DNA from: an uncultured Alloprevotella sp.
Lineage (GTDB): Bacteria > Bacteroidota > Bacteroidia > Bacteroidales > Bacteroidaceae
Length of the DNA stretch: 64,000 bases
Direction: 5' to 3'
NCBI GenBank assembly: GCA_944320745.1
Contig: CALUIN010000003.1
Span: 1-64,000 of the forward strand
The notes under the pieces: generated by a model
Databases searched by the model: none
Seen by the model: only the letters and a program-made list of their open reading frames with translations
What the model was told of the DNA's origin: nothing
In this document: positions 56,714 to 64,000 of the stretch, in pieces
Layout: each line of letters begins with the position of its first letter
How positions within the stretch are numbered: position 1 is the first letter of the stretch
Position numbers and translations under genes: made by a program

Positions 56714-57282
56714 CCCGCACGCCGTGCCCCGGGCCACTCCGGTCCCTCCGCGGCGACACGCACCCCTTGCTCCCCGACGTCTGCCATGCAGGCGCCGGGG
56801 ATTTTCGTCTGCACGCGGAAAAGCAGCTGCGCCGCGCACGATTAAGCTAATTTAACGCATTAAAATTCAAACGATTTTTATGAATCCGTAATTTTACATA
56901 AAGAAATTTTGCCGCCGCGCGCAGTTTGTCCCTGCGCCGACAATGTGCCCGTTCAGGTGGAAAGGACTGGAAGCAAGACTTCCCGGCAAGTCAATAGCCT
57001 GGAGAGAAACACCGCACACTGCGGCGCCCCGCGCGGCAAGTCCTTCAGTTCTCAGCCAGTCATCGGAGCTCCCGCAAGGAACTTGGATCATCCAGAGAGT
57101 ACATGACGCTAAAAGGTATGTGTATGAGATGAGAAAAACGTAAAACGGAAACACACGGGCGAGGCATAGCACTATGCCCCGCGCATGGTAGCCCGCACGC
57201 TGCAAAAGCTATGCCGGGCATGACAGCCGCGTGAAGCGTCATGCCGTTTCATCCAAGTTCAACAATCTAAGCACAACCAGAC
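56714..57282. other. 569-bp gap with AT-rich patch and hairpins, no gene seen
   Basis: 56840-56915 is strikingly AT-rich for this genome. Beyond it, a segment from about 56962 has AAGGACT that could pair with AGTCCTT near 57040. Two inverted repeats follow: GGCATA/TATGCC (57163-57168 with 57173-57178) and GGCATGAC/GTCATGCC (57217-57224 with 57238-57245). This may be a small structured RNA or a long leader of the lipoprotein gene. I could not match it to tmRNA, RNase P, SRP or 6S RNA. Confidence 0.4.
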
Positions 57283-58083
57283 ATGAGAAACAAAATCGCC
57301 CTGCTCGCGGCGCTCGCGGCAGGCTTCATAATGGCCCTCTGCACTTCCTGCTCAGAGAAAAAGAGCGAAGCGAAGTCCGTCGACCTGAAAATTGAAAAGT
57401 CCGAAGTCTACGGCGACAACGCCGAGCGCATCTCCGTCGTCCCGGGCACATACGCCCTGAAGCTCGACGAGCGGATGAGCATCAAGGTCAAGCTGAAGCT
57501 CGAAGAGCCCGTCACGGAGAAGATAGATTTCGTCAACGGCCCGAGTCTCCGCCTCAAGACGGCCGACGGCCTCGACGCCGTGGAAGGGTTCCAGCAGATG
57601 AAGCTGGCCGACGGCGAATCGCAGAAAATGCAGACCTTCCTGACGCAGCCCGCCGGCACGGAGCAGGAGTTCGTCTTCATCAACGACTTCAGCTACGACA
57701 AGGCCGAGGAAATCTTCGACAAGGTCAAGTCCTTCACCCTCGACGGCCTCGACATCGTCCTTGAGGAAGAAAACACCGAGACCGCCGACTCCGCAGACGC
57801 CGACGAGACGGCCGAGGCCGACGGCGAGACGCTCAGCAGCGAGGAAGTGGACCAGCTGCTCAACGACTACGAAGAGATGGTCGACAGCTACGTCTCCGCC
57901 GCCGAAAAAGCGCAGGACGGCGACATCACTGCCCTGGCGGACTATGCCAACGTACTCTCGAAGGCCTCCAGCCTGGCCGAGCGCCTCGAGAAGGTGAACA
58001 GCGAGCTCACGCCCGCCCAGGCGCAGCGCTTCGCCGAGCTCCAGGTAAAGCTCGCCGGCGCAGCCGCAGGCTCAGCGTTCTGA
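57283..58083 (+). CDS. Putative lipoprotein of unknown function
   Basis: A 266-residue protein. The N-terminus (MRNKIALLAALAAGFIMALCTSCSEK) is a lipoprotein-type signal with probable lipidated Cys23. Residues 30-160 look like a beta-rich domain (VPGTYALKLDERMSIKVKLKLEEP). A strongly acidic linker (about 163-185, Glu/Asp/Ala/Thr) precedes a helical C-terminal part that could form a coiled coil (EEVDQLLNDYEEMVDSYVSAAEKA, then SLAERLEKVN). I do not recognise the family. It precedes the DUF456-like gene by 54 bp. Confidence 0.78.
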   Translation: MRNKIALLAALAAGFIMALCTSCSEKKSEAKSVDLKIEKSEVYGDNAERISVVPGTYALKLDERMSIKVKLKLEEPVTEKIDFVNGPSLRLKTADGLDAVEGFQQMKLADGESQKMQTFLTQPAGTEQEFVFINDFSYDKAEEIFDKVKSFTLDGLDIVLEEENTETADSADADETAEADGETLSSEEVDQLLNDYEEMVDSYVSAAEKAQDGDITALADYANVLSKASSLAERLEKVNSELTPAQAQRFAELQVKLAGAAAGSAF

Positions 58084-58137
58084 CCGCCGCCCCACCACTT
58101 ATTATTCACATTCATCACCCTAAAAATCTAAAAAGAA

Positions 58138-58671
58138 ATGACTGAAATACTTATTCTCGTCTTTTGCGTACTGCTCTTCATCATCGGCTTCATCGGCTGC
58201 TTCGTCCACAAGATACCCGGCCCGCTGATTGCCTTCATCGGCATCCTTATCTACCGCTTCGCGGGAGCCGGCGGCGACGCCATCTCCGCCTCGGCCCTGG
58301 TGCTCTGCGCCGTGGCCGTCGTGCTGAGCATGATTCTGACGCACCATGCACCGAAGCTCACGAAGAAGATAGCCAAGTTCGGCAAAGGCGGCACATGGGG
58401 CTCCATCGTGGGCTCGTTGCTGGGTCTGGCCTTGCTGGCCTCCGTCGGCGAGGACGCCATGGACGGTTTCTTCCCCGCGCTGCTCATGCTCATCGTAGCC
58501 TTCGGCGTCATCCCGTTCGCCCTGTCCTACCTCTTCGAGTTCGCCAGCCGCAAGGACGCCAAGGCAGCCCTCATGCCGGCCGTAGCGGCCTACGTCACTT
58601 TCCTCTCGGGCATGCTCATCAAGCTGGCCGTCTGCGTCTACTGCGTCTACGCCGTCTTCACGGCCGACTGA
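58138..58671 (+). CDS. DUF456-like integral membrane protein
   Basis: A 177-residue protein with about five hydrophobic segments (about 2-22, 28-42, 48-66, 86-100, 111-135 and 150-172). The pattern GFIGCFVHKIPGPLIAFIGILIY at the N-terminus, with Pro-Gly between two membrane helices, and a glycine-rich loop (KGGTWGSIVGSLLGL) resemble DUF456 proteins. No activity is known for that family. It follows the lipoprotein gene by 54 bp and may be co-transcribed. Confidence 0.75.
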   Translation: MTEILILVFCVLLFIIGFIGCFVHKIPGPLIAFIGILIYRFAGAGGDAISASALVLCAVAVVLSMILTHHAPKLTKKIAKFGKGGTWGSIVGSLLGLALLASVGEDAMDGFFPALLMLIVAFGVIPFALSYLFEFASRKDAKAALMPAVAAYVTFLSGMLIKLAVCVYCVYAVFTAD

Positions 58672-58702
58672 CGCCCCACCCCGCCTGCCGGGCCGCGCCC
58701 TC

Positions 58703-58790
58703 AGGGGCCTAAGCCCGGCCGCCACGGGACCTAGCCCAGTCCATACGGGCCTTAGCCGCGTTTTTACGGGGCTAAGGCCCGTTTTTCGTA
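58703..58790. repeat. 21-bp phased repeat cluster O
   Basis: Cores at 58709, about 58730 (degenerate), 58751 and 58772 keep the 21-bp step. It fills the gap between the convergent DUF456-like and araC-type genes. Confidence 0.88.
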
Positions 58791-58805
58791 CCCCGGGACC
58801 GGCGG

Positions 58806-59735
58806 CTACAGGCTGTCGCGGTAGGCCTTGGGCGAAAGTCCCGTGGCCCGCTTGAAGTAGACGCCGAAGAAGGACTGGTTGGCAAAGTGCAGACGGTCGC
58901 TCACCTCCTGCACCGTGTAGCGCTGGCTCTTGAGCAGCGCCTTGGCCTCGAGCACCACGAGGTCGCGTATCCACTCTCCGGCATGGCGCCCGCTGACGGC
59001 GTGGACCATCTGCGAAAGATACTTCGGCGTGACGCAAAGGCGCCCGGCGTAGAAGCCCACGCTGCGCTCCGTGGCATAGTGGCGCTCCACCAGGGCCAGG
59101 AAACGGTCGAAAAGCTCCTTGCGCCGCAGGCCGGGGCTCCCGTCCGTCCGCTCCACGCTGGGAGCCATGAAGCGGCAGCCCAGGAAGAAGAGCACCTGCA
59201 GATAGCTCATCACCACCTCGTGCCGGTAGCCCGCGTCGGGCCGCTGCACGTTGCGCCGCAGGGCGCCGTAAATCTCCATCAGTTCGGCCATCTCCTCGTC
59301 CGCCAGGTGAAGCAGCGCCCGCGCCGTGAGGAAGCGGCGCACCACGAGCGAGCCCGCCGCGCTCGCCTCCGGAAAGGCGAAGTCCGGCGCAAAGGCGATG
59401 ACGGCCAGGCGGCAGTCCGGCGTGATGTCGAGACTCTGCCCCACGGCGCCGGGCAGCACGATGAGCAAATCGTTGCGCCCCAGCTCGTACTCCGTCAGGT
59501 TGAGCCGGACGCGCATCTGCCCGCCCAGGCACCAGAGGCCCATCGTAAACTCTATCTTGAACGGATAGGGCGCACTGAAGTAGGCCGCCACGTCGGGGTC
59601 GGCCGTGAGATCGGACGGGGCGGGAAGGCCGGTGAAGTTGTCGCCCAGGACAAACTGGTCTTCGTAGACACACGTCTGCCCGGTCAGGGGCAGGCCGGGC
59701 AAGCGCAGGGGCGTGAAGGGATGGATAGAGATCAT
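58806..59735 (-). CDS. AraC-family transcriptional regulator
   Basis: A 309-residue regulator. The N-terminal part (about 1-190) is a cupin-like sensor domain. The C-terminal part (about 210-309) holds two helix-turn-helix motifs, ending with the AraC signature VQEVSDRLHFANQSFFGVYFKRATGLSPKAYR. It is divergent from an RND efflux operon and is the likely regulator of it. The -7 box at 59758-59765 is 23 bases before the ATG. Confidence 0.9.
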   Translation of the reverse strand: MISIHPFTPLRLPGLPLTGQTCVYEDQFVLGDNFTGLPAPSDLTADPDVAAYFSAPYPFKIEFTMGLWCLGGQMRVRLNLTEYELGRNDLLIVLPGAVGQSLDITPDCRLAVIAFAPDFAFPEASAAGSLVVRRFLTARALLHLADEEMAELMEIYGALRRNVQRPDAGYRHEVVMSYLQVLFFLGCRFMAPSVERTDGSPGLRRKELFDRFLALVERHYATERSVGFYAGRLCVTPKYLSQMVHAVSGRHAGEWIRDLVVLEAKALLKSQRYTVQEVSDRLHFANQSFFGVYFKRATGLSPKAYRDSL

Positions 59736-59757
59736 GTCGTGTATGTCGAATTGGCCA

Positions 59758-59765
59758 CAAAGTTA
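59758..59765 (-). promoter_or_regulatory. -7 box of the araC-type gene
   Basis: TAACTTTG on the minus strand, in the 177-bp gap shared with the divergent efflux operon. Confidence 0.6.
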
Positions 59766-59912
59766 CTCATTCGGCCAACATTTACCGGCCCCGGCGCCCG
59801 GAACCCCCTGAAAAGTCAACTTTCTGAACAATCCGCAGGCCAGACATGACAGTGCATTTTCTCCGGAAATACAGACCTTTGCAAGTATGTCAGACCTTGA
59901 AACCTCAAAGCC

Positions 59913-60971
59913 ATGAGAAAGATTTCCGGATGGATAGCCGCCGCGGCGCTCCTGCTCTGCGCCTGCGGCGAAAGCCAGGCGCCCGCGCCCTTCGTGCGGA
60001 GCGTGAGCGTGGCGCGCCCCGCGGCAGTGCGCGCCGAAAGAGTGCGGACGTTTTCCGGCGTAGTGAAGCCGGCCCACGAAGTCAGCCTCGGGTTCAAGAC
60101 CGCGGGCCAGCTGGCCCGGATCTGCGCGGACGAGGGCGACTACGTGCGCCGCGGCCAGCTGCTCGCCGTGCTCGACGACTCGGACTACCGCCTGGCCGTC
60201 GAGGCCGCCGAGATACAGTACGGGCAACTGAAGGACGAGGTAGGGCGCACGCGCCAGCTCTTCGAGCAACAGGGCGTCTCGGCCAATGACTTCGAGAAGG
60301 CCGAAGCCTCCCTGCGCCAGCTCGGCGTGCAGCTGCAGGCCAACCGCAACAAACTCTCCTACACGCGGCTGTATGCTCCGACGGACGGATGGATACAGTC
60401 CGTCAACTTCGCTCCCGCCGAGATGGTGGATGCCGGAACGCCCGTGTTCACCCTGCTCGACGTGAGCCGCATGGAGGTCGTGGCCGACGTGCCCGCGGGC
60501 ACCTACCGGGAGCGCGACCGCGTCACGAGCTACGCCTGCCACACGGCCGACGGAGCGGCCGAACTGCCGCTCAGGCTCCTCAGCCTGACGCCGCACGCCG
60601 ACGGCGTACAGCTCTACCGGCTGCGCCTGGCCTTCGCCGAAACGCCCGGCCGCGCGCTGACCACGGGCATGAACGTGGAAGTCCGCGTCCGCCTGTCGGA
60701 CCCGTCGCGGCCGCAGGGACTGTCGGTGCCGCTCTCGGCCGTGTTCCAGGCCGACGGGGCCACGTGCGTCTGGGTGGTACGGGCCGACTCCACCGTGACG
60801 CGCCGCCGCGTGCGGCTGGCCGAGAGCGGGGCCGGGCGCGAGGCCGTCGTCGCCGAAGGGCTACGGGGCGATGAGCGCGTGGTACGCGCCGGGGCCGCCA
60901 CCCTGCAGGAAGGCGAGAAAGTACGTATCATCAGCGGCGACAGCCGCACTAACGTAGGAGATCTGCTATGA
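59913..60971 (+). CDS. RND efflux periplasmic adaptor (membrane fusion) lipoprotein
   Basis: A 352-residue adaptor that links an inner-membrane RND pump to an outer-membrane channel. A lipoprotein signal ends LLCACGES with probable lipidated Cys18. A lipoyl-like half-motif (GQLARICADEGDYVRRGQLLAVLDD) is followed by a short coiled-coil hairpin (about 90-150), the second lipoyl half (YTRLYAPTDGWI), then beta-barrel and membrane-proximal domains. The stop overlaps the pump gene start (ATGA), so adaptor and pump are made together. Confidence 0.92.
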   Translation: MRKISGWIAAAALLLCACGESQAPAPFVRSVSVARPAAVRAERVRTFSGVVKPAHEVSLGFKTAGQLARICADEGDYVRRGQLLAVLDDSDYRLAVEAAEIQYGQLKDEVGRTRQLFEQQGVSANDFEKAEASLRQLGVQLQANRNKLSYTRLYAPTDGWIQSVNFAPAEMVDAGTPVFTLLDVSRMEVVADVPAGTYRERDRVTSYACHTADGAAELPLRLLSLTPHADGVQLYRLRLAFAETPGRALTTGMNVEVRVRLSDPSRPQGLSVPLSAVFQADGATCVWVVRADSTVTRRRVRLAESGAGREAVVAEGLRGDERVVRAGAATLQEGEKVRIISGDSRTNVGDLL

Positions 60972-63900
60972 CAAAGCTCGCCCAACTGCTCATCCGCCGG
61001 CCGCTGCTCTTCTGGTCGTTCGCGACGGCGATACTCATAGCCGGCGTGCTCGCTTTCCTGCAGATGCCCAAGCTGGAGGACCCTGCCGTCTCGGCCAAGC
61101 AGGCCATGATCGTCGTGCCCTACCCGGGGGCCAGCGCCCACGAGGTGGAGCTGCAGGTGGCCCAGGTGATGGAAAACGAACTGCGGGACCTGCCCCACGT
61201 CAAGAAGGTGAAGACGGAGTGCCGCAACGGCGCGGCCACGTTCACCGTGGAGTTTCTCATGACCGTACGCAACCGCGACCTGGAACAGCACTTCGACCTG
61301 CTGCGCCGCAAGGTCAGCGACGCCGCCGCCCGGCTACCGCAAGGCTGCTACCAGCCGGTGGTCATCGACGACATGGCGGACGTGTACGGCATATTCTACG
61401 CGCTCACGGCCCAGGGCTACGACTATCCGGAAATGTACCGCTACGCCAAGTACCTGCGCCGCGAGCTGCAGGACGTGAAGGGCGTGAAGCGCATCCTCAT
61501 CGCCGGCAACCGCGACGAGACGGTCAACATCACGCTCTCTAAGGAACAGATTGCGCGCAACGGCATCGTGCCCACGCAGATAATCTCCGCGCTGCAGTCC
61601 GCCGGCAAGGTGGTCAACGCGGGCTATGCCGCGGCCGGCGGCGAGCGGTTTGCCGTCTACGTGGACTCCGCCGTGACGGACGTCGACGGGCTGCGCGACT
61701 TCCTCATCCAGACGCTCGACGGCAAAACCCTGCGCCTGGGCGACGTGGCCCGCATAGAGCGCGCCTACGCCGAGCCGCAGCGCAACGGCTTCTTCGTCCG
61801 CGGCCAGCCCGCCCTGGCCATCTGCATCGCCCTTGAGGAGGACGCCATCGTCCCCGACGTGGGGAAAGCCGTGGACGCCCGCCTGGCGGAAGTCATGGAG
61901 AACATGCCGGCCGGATTCCAGACGGAGAAAATCTTCTTCCAGCCCGACAAGGTGGACGAAGCCATCTCCTCGTTCATGTGGAACTTGGTCGAGAGCGTCG
62001 CCATAGTCATCCTCGTACTGGTCTTCTCCATGGGCTTCCGCAGCGGCTTGATCATCGGCTTCGGCCTGGTCCTGACGGTAGCCGTCTCCTTCCCCATCCT
62101 GCTGCTCTGCGGCACCACGCTCCACCGCATATCGCTCGGCGCCTTCATCGTAGCCATGGGCATGCTCGTCGATAACGCCGTGGTCGTCATGGACGGCATC
62201 CTTGTCGACAGGCAAAGGGAGCTGGGGCCCAAGACGTATCTTTTCCGCATCGGGCACAACACGGCGTGGCCGCTGCTCGGCGCCACGGTCATCGCCGCCT
62301 CGACCTTCCTGTGCGTCTACCTCTCGCCCGACACCGCCGGCGAGTACGCCCGCGACCTCTTCCTGGTGCTCTGCGTGAGCCTCCTGGCCAGCTGGGTGCT
62401 GGCCCTGGTCCAAGTCCCCTTCTGCGCCGCCTCGTGGCTGCCGCTCCGGCCGCAGCGCCGGCGGGCCCAGACCCGCGCCGTGATGAACTCACCCGTTCAC
62501 CGCGCCGTGCGCGGCACGGTTGGCCTGCTCATACGCCACAAGGCCACCACGCTGGTCGCCGCCTTCGCCGTGCTGGGCGCCGCCGTCCTGGGCATGACCC
62601 GCGTAAAGAATCTCTTCTTCTCCGACTTCGACTACAAGCAGTTCGTCGTTGAATGCTACTTCCCCGCGGCCACCAACCCCGACACCGTGCGCTCCTGCCT
62701 GCTCGACATGAGCCGCCTGCTTAGCCGCAACCCCGCCGTGGAGCGCGTCGCGGCCAGCCAGGGCAGCGCGCCGGCCTTCTACTGCCTGGTGCGTCCCATG
62801 ACCTCCGGCGGCGACTGCTACGGCGAACTGATGATTGACTGCAAGGACTATGCCACCGTCGTGGAGCAGATTCCCGCCATCCGACGCCAGTTGCGCGCCG
62901 GCTGGCCCGATGCCTACATCCGCATCCGCAAGTACAACTTCTCCACCTCCACCTCGCACACCGTCGAGGCCGAGTTCGCCGGCCCCGACCCCGCCGTGCT
63001 CCGCCGCCTCAGCGCCCAGGCCGAGGGCATCATGCGCCGCTGCCCCTACGTAGACCCCTACTCCGTGCAGAACAACTGGAAGCCGCGCGGCAAAGCCTAC
63101 GTGGTCCACTACGACCAGCCCGACGCCCTGCGCGCCGGCATCGGCCGCGGCGACGTGGCCAACGCACTGCTCGCCGCCACGGACGGACTGCCCGTCGGCG
63201 TGCTCAACGACCAGGAGCGCCGCATCACGGTCAACCTGCGCGTCCGCGAGGCCGACGGCAGCGCCATCCGTAACTTCGGCGACATCCCCGTATGGAGCAC
63301 GCTTAACGTCCATATGTCCAACGAAGAGTTGCAGTCCGCCCTCGCCGGCGGGCAGGGCATGAGCGACCTGCAGGACAAGGCCCTGCGCGCCGTGCCCCTC
63401 TCCGCCGTCGCCGGCGGCGTAAGTCTCGGCTGGGACGAGGACGTCGTCCTGCGACGCGACGGCCGCCGCGTCATCGAGGCCGAGTGCGACCCCTCCCCCG
63501 ACCGCTCCGACGCCACACCCGCCAAGGTCGTCGCCGCCATCCGCGACAGCATCGAAGCCATCCCCCTGCCCCCCGGCTACAGCCTCCGCTGGGTGGGCGA
63601 AGGCGAAGTGCAGGACGAAGCCATCGGCAACCTCATGAAGTACGTTCCCCTGACCGTCTTCATCATCCTCGCCATCCTGCTCCTCCTCTTTGGCAGCTGG
63701 CGCAAGGTCATCCTCATCCTGCTCTGCCTCCCCTTCGCCCTCTGCGGCATCGTCCCCTCGCTGCTCGCCACGGGTCAGCCCCTCACGTTCATGGCCATTA
63801 TCGGCATGATTGGTCTGGTAGGCATGATGGTGAAAAACGCCATCGTCCTGGTCGACGAAATTAACCGCCTGCAAAGGGAGGAGCACTGCGCGCCCTACGA

Positions 63901-64000
63901 CGCTCTGGTCCGCGCCACCGTCTCCCGCGTGCGGCCCGTCATCATGGCCTCCCTCACCACCATCGTAGGCATGATACCGCTCGTCGCCGACCCCATGTAC
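60968..64000 (+). CDS. RND-family efflux permease (partial, cut by window end)
   Basis: An open frame of 1011 codons without a stop before the window edge; the family is usually 1020-1060 residues, so only the end is missing. TM1 is at about 11-30. The large periplasmic porter loops include VPYPGASAHEVELQV. TM helices resume at about 337, with IVAMGMLVDNAVVVMDG in TM4; the second acidic residue of the usual VDDA pair is Asn403, while Asp402 is kept. GMVGL-type segments near residue 945 (IGLVGMMVKNAIVLVDEIN) mark TM10. Substrate, drug or metabolite, is not evident. A channel gene would be expected further right. Confidence 0.93.
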   Translation, partial: MTKLAQLLIRRPLLFWSFATAILIAGVLAFLQMPKLEDPAVSAKQAMIVVPYPGASAHEVELQVAQVMENELRDLPHVKKVKTECRNGAATFTVEFLMTVRNRDLEQHFDLLRRKVSDAAARLPQGCYQPVVIDDMADVYGIFYALTAQGYDYPEMYRYAKYLRRELQDVKGVKRILIAGNRDETVNITLSKEQIARNGIVPTQIISALQSAGKVVNAGYAAAGGERFAVYVDSAVTDVDGLRDFLIQTLDGKTLRLGDVARIERAYAEPQRNGFFVRGQPALAICIALEEDAIVPDVGKAVDARLAEVMENMPAGFQTEKIFFQPDKVDEAISSFMWNLVESVAIVILVLVFSMGFRSGLIIGFGLVLTVAVSFPILLLCGTTLHRISLGAFIVAMGMLVDNAVVVMDGILVDRQRELGPKTYLFRIGHNTAWPLLGATVIAASTFLCVYLSPDTAGEYARDLFLVLCVSLLASWVLALVQVPFCAASWLPLRPQRRRAQTRAVMNSPVHRAVRGTVGLLIRHKATTLVAAFAVLGAAVLGMTRVKNLFFSDFDYKQFVVECYFPAATNPDTVRSCLLDMSRLLSRNPAVERVAASQGSAPAFYCLVRPMTSGGDCYGELMIDCKDYATVVEQIPAIRRQLRAGWPDAYIRIRKYNFSTSTSHTVEAEFAGPDPAVLRRLSAQAEGIMRRCPYVDPYSVQNNWKPRGKAYVVHYDQPDALRAGIGRGDVANALLAATDGLPVGVLNDQERRITVNLRVREADGSAIRNFGDIPVWSTLNVHMSNEELQSALAGGQGMSDLQDKALRAVPLSAVAGGVSLGWDEDVVLRRDGRRVIEAECDPSPDRSDATPAKVVAAIRDSIEAIPLPPGYSLRWVGEGEVQDEAIGNLMKYVPLTVFIILAILLLLFGSWRKVILILLCLPFALCGIVPSLLATGQPLTFMAIIGMIGLVGMMVKNAIVLVDEINRLQREEHCAPYDALVRATVSRVRPVIMASLTTIVGMIPLVADPMY

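Noticed and set aside
56935..57100. SRP RNA, RNase P RNA, tmRNA or 6S RNA in the 56.7-57.3 kb gap
   Set aside because: The conserved core sequences of these RNAs were not found by eye; only general hairpins are visible.

Overview
This GC-rich window looks like a chromosome segment from the Bacteroidota, most likely a Bacteroidales gut or oral commensal. Three things point there. Many genes carry the phylum-specific -7 box TAnnTTTG, in several cases with a TTG or TTTG element exactly 20 bases upstream. The families present include GLPGLI proteins, DUF4252-like proteins, outer-membrane barrels with carboxypeptidase-like N-terminal domains, multidomain secreted glycosidases and an arginine operon with argR at its head. 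Housekeeping genes such as thyA-folA, recJ-recQ, rplU-rpmA and maeB are intact. I see no prophage, IS element, rRNA operon or CRISPR array.

Layout. 1-2.6 kb: minus-strand biotin-dependent acyl-CoA carboxylase/decarboxylase genes (carboxyltransferase, small subunit, biotin carrier). 3.1-7.0 kb: large secreted GH31 enzyme. 7.2-15.8 kb: DEDDh exonuclease, secreted aspartic protease, tdk, an ABC ATPase, topB, then a tight thyA-folA-nucleotidase operon, so thymidine salvage and thymidylate synthesis lie close together. 15.9-16.1 kb: tRNA-Ser(GGA) with a strong terminator. 16.5-18.8 kb: GH95-like enzyme. 19-22.7 kb: recJ-recQ. 22.8-23.4 kb: rplU-rpmA (minus). 23.9-26.6 kb: secreted transglutaminase-like protein. 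26.8-40.7 kb: the most unusual region, a minus-strand array of eight GLPGLI paralogues (one frameshifted) and six small secreted proteins, ending in an outer-membrane barrel gene. 41-45 kb: secreted GH2 beta-galactosidase with an extra N-terminal domain, followed by three small DUF4252-like secreted proteins to 47.2 kb. 47.3-52.0 kb: argR-GNAT-argG-argC-argD. 52.2-53.6 kb: divergent tetR and barrel gene. 53.8-58.7 kb: maeB, ogt, a lipoprotein and a DUF456-like membrane protein. 58.8-64 kb: araC-type regulator divergent from an RND efflux adaptor and pump; the pump runs off the right edge.

The GLPGLI array is modular. Six times over, a promoter with the -33/-7 pair spaced by exactly 20 bp is followed at once by a dyad whose centre contains GGCC, a short leader, a small secreted protein gene (about 81-88 codons), and a GLPGLI gene 84-104 bp further on. 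Most units end in a repeat cluster. Near-identical blocks shared between non-adjacent units show recent duplication or gene conversion.

A second pattern runs through the whole window: fifteen intergenic clusters of a short repeat whose CTAAG/CTTAG core recurs every 21 bp. The fullest copy is a 17-base palindrome. These clusters lie in divergent, convergent and tandem gaps alike, and I do not recognise them as a named element. The sequence alone does not establish a function for the array or for the repeats.
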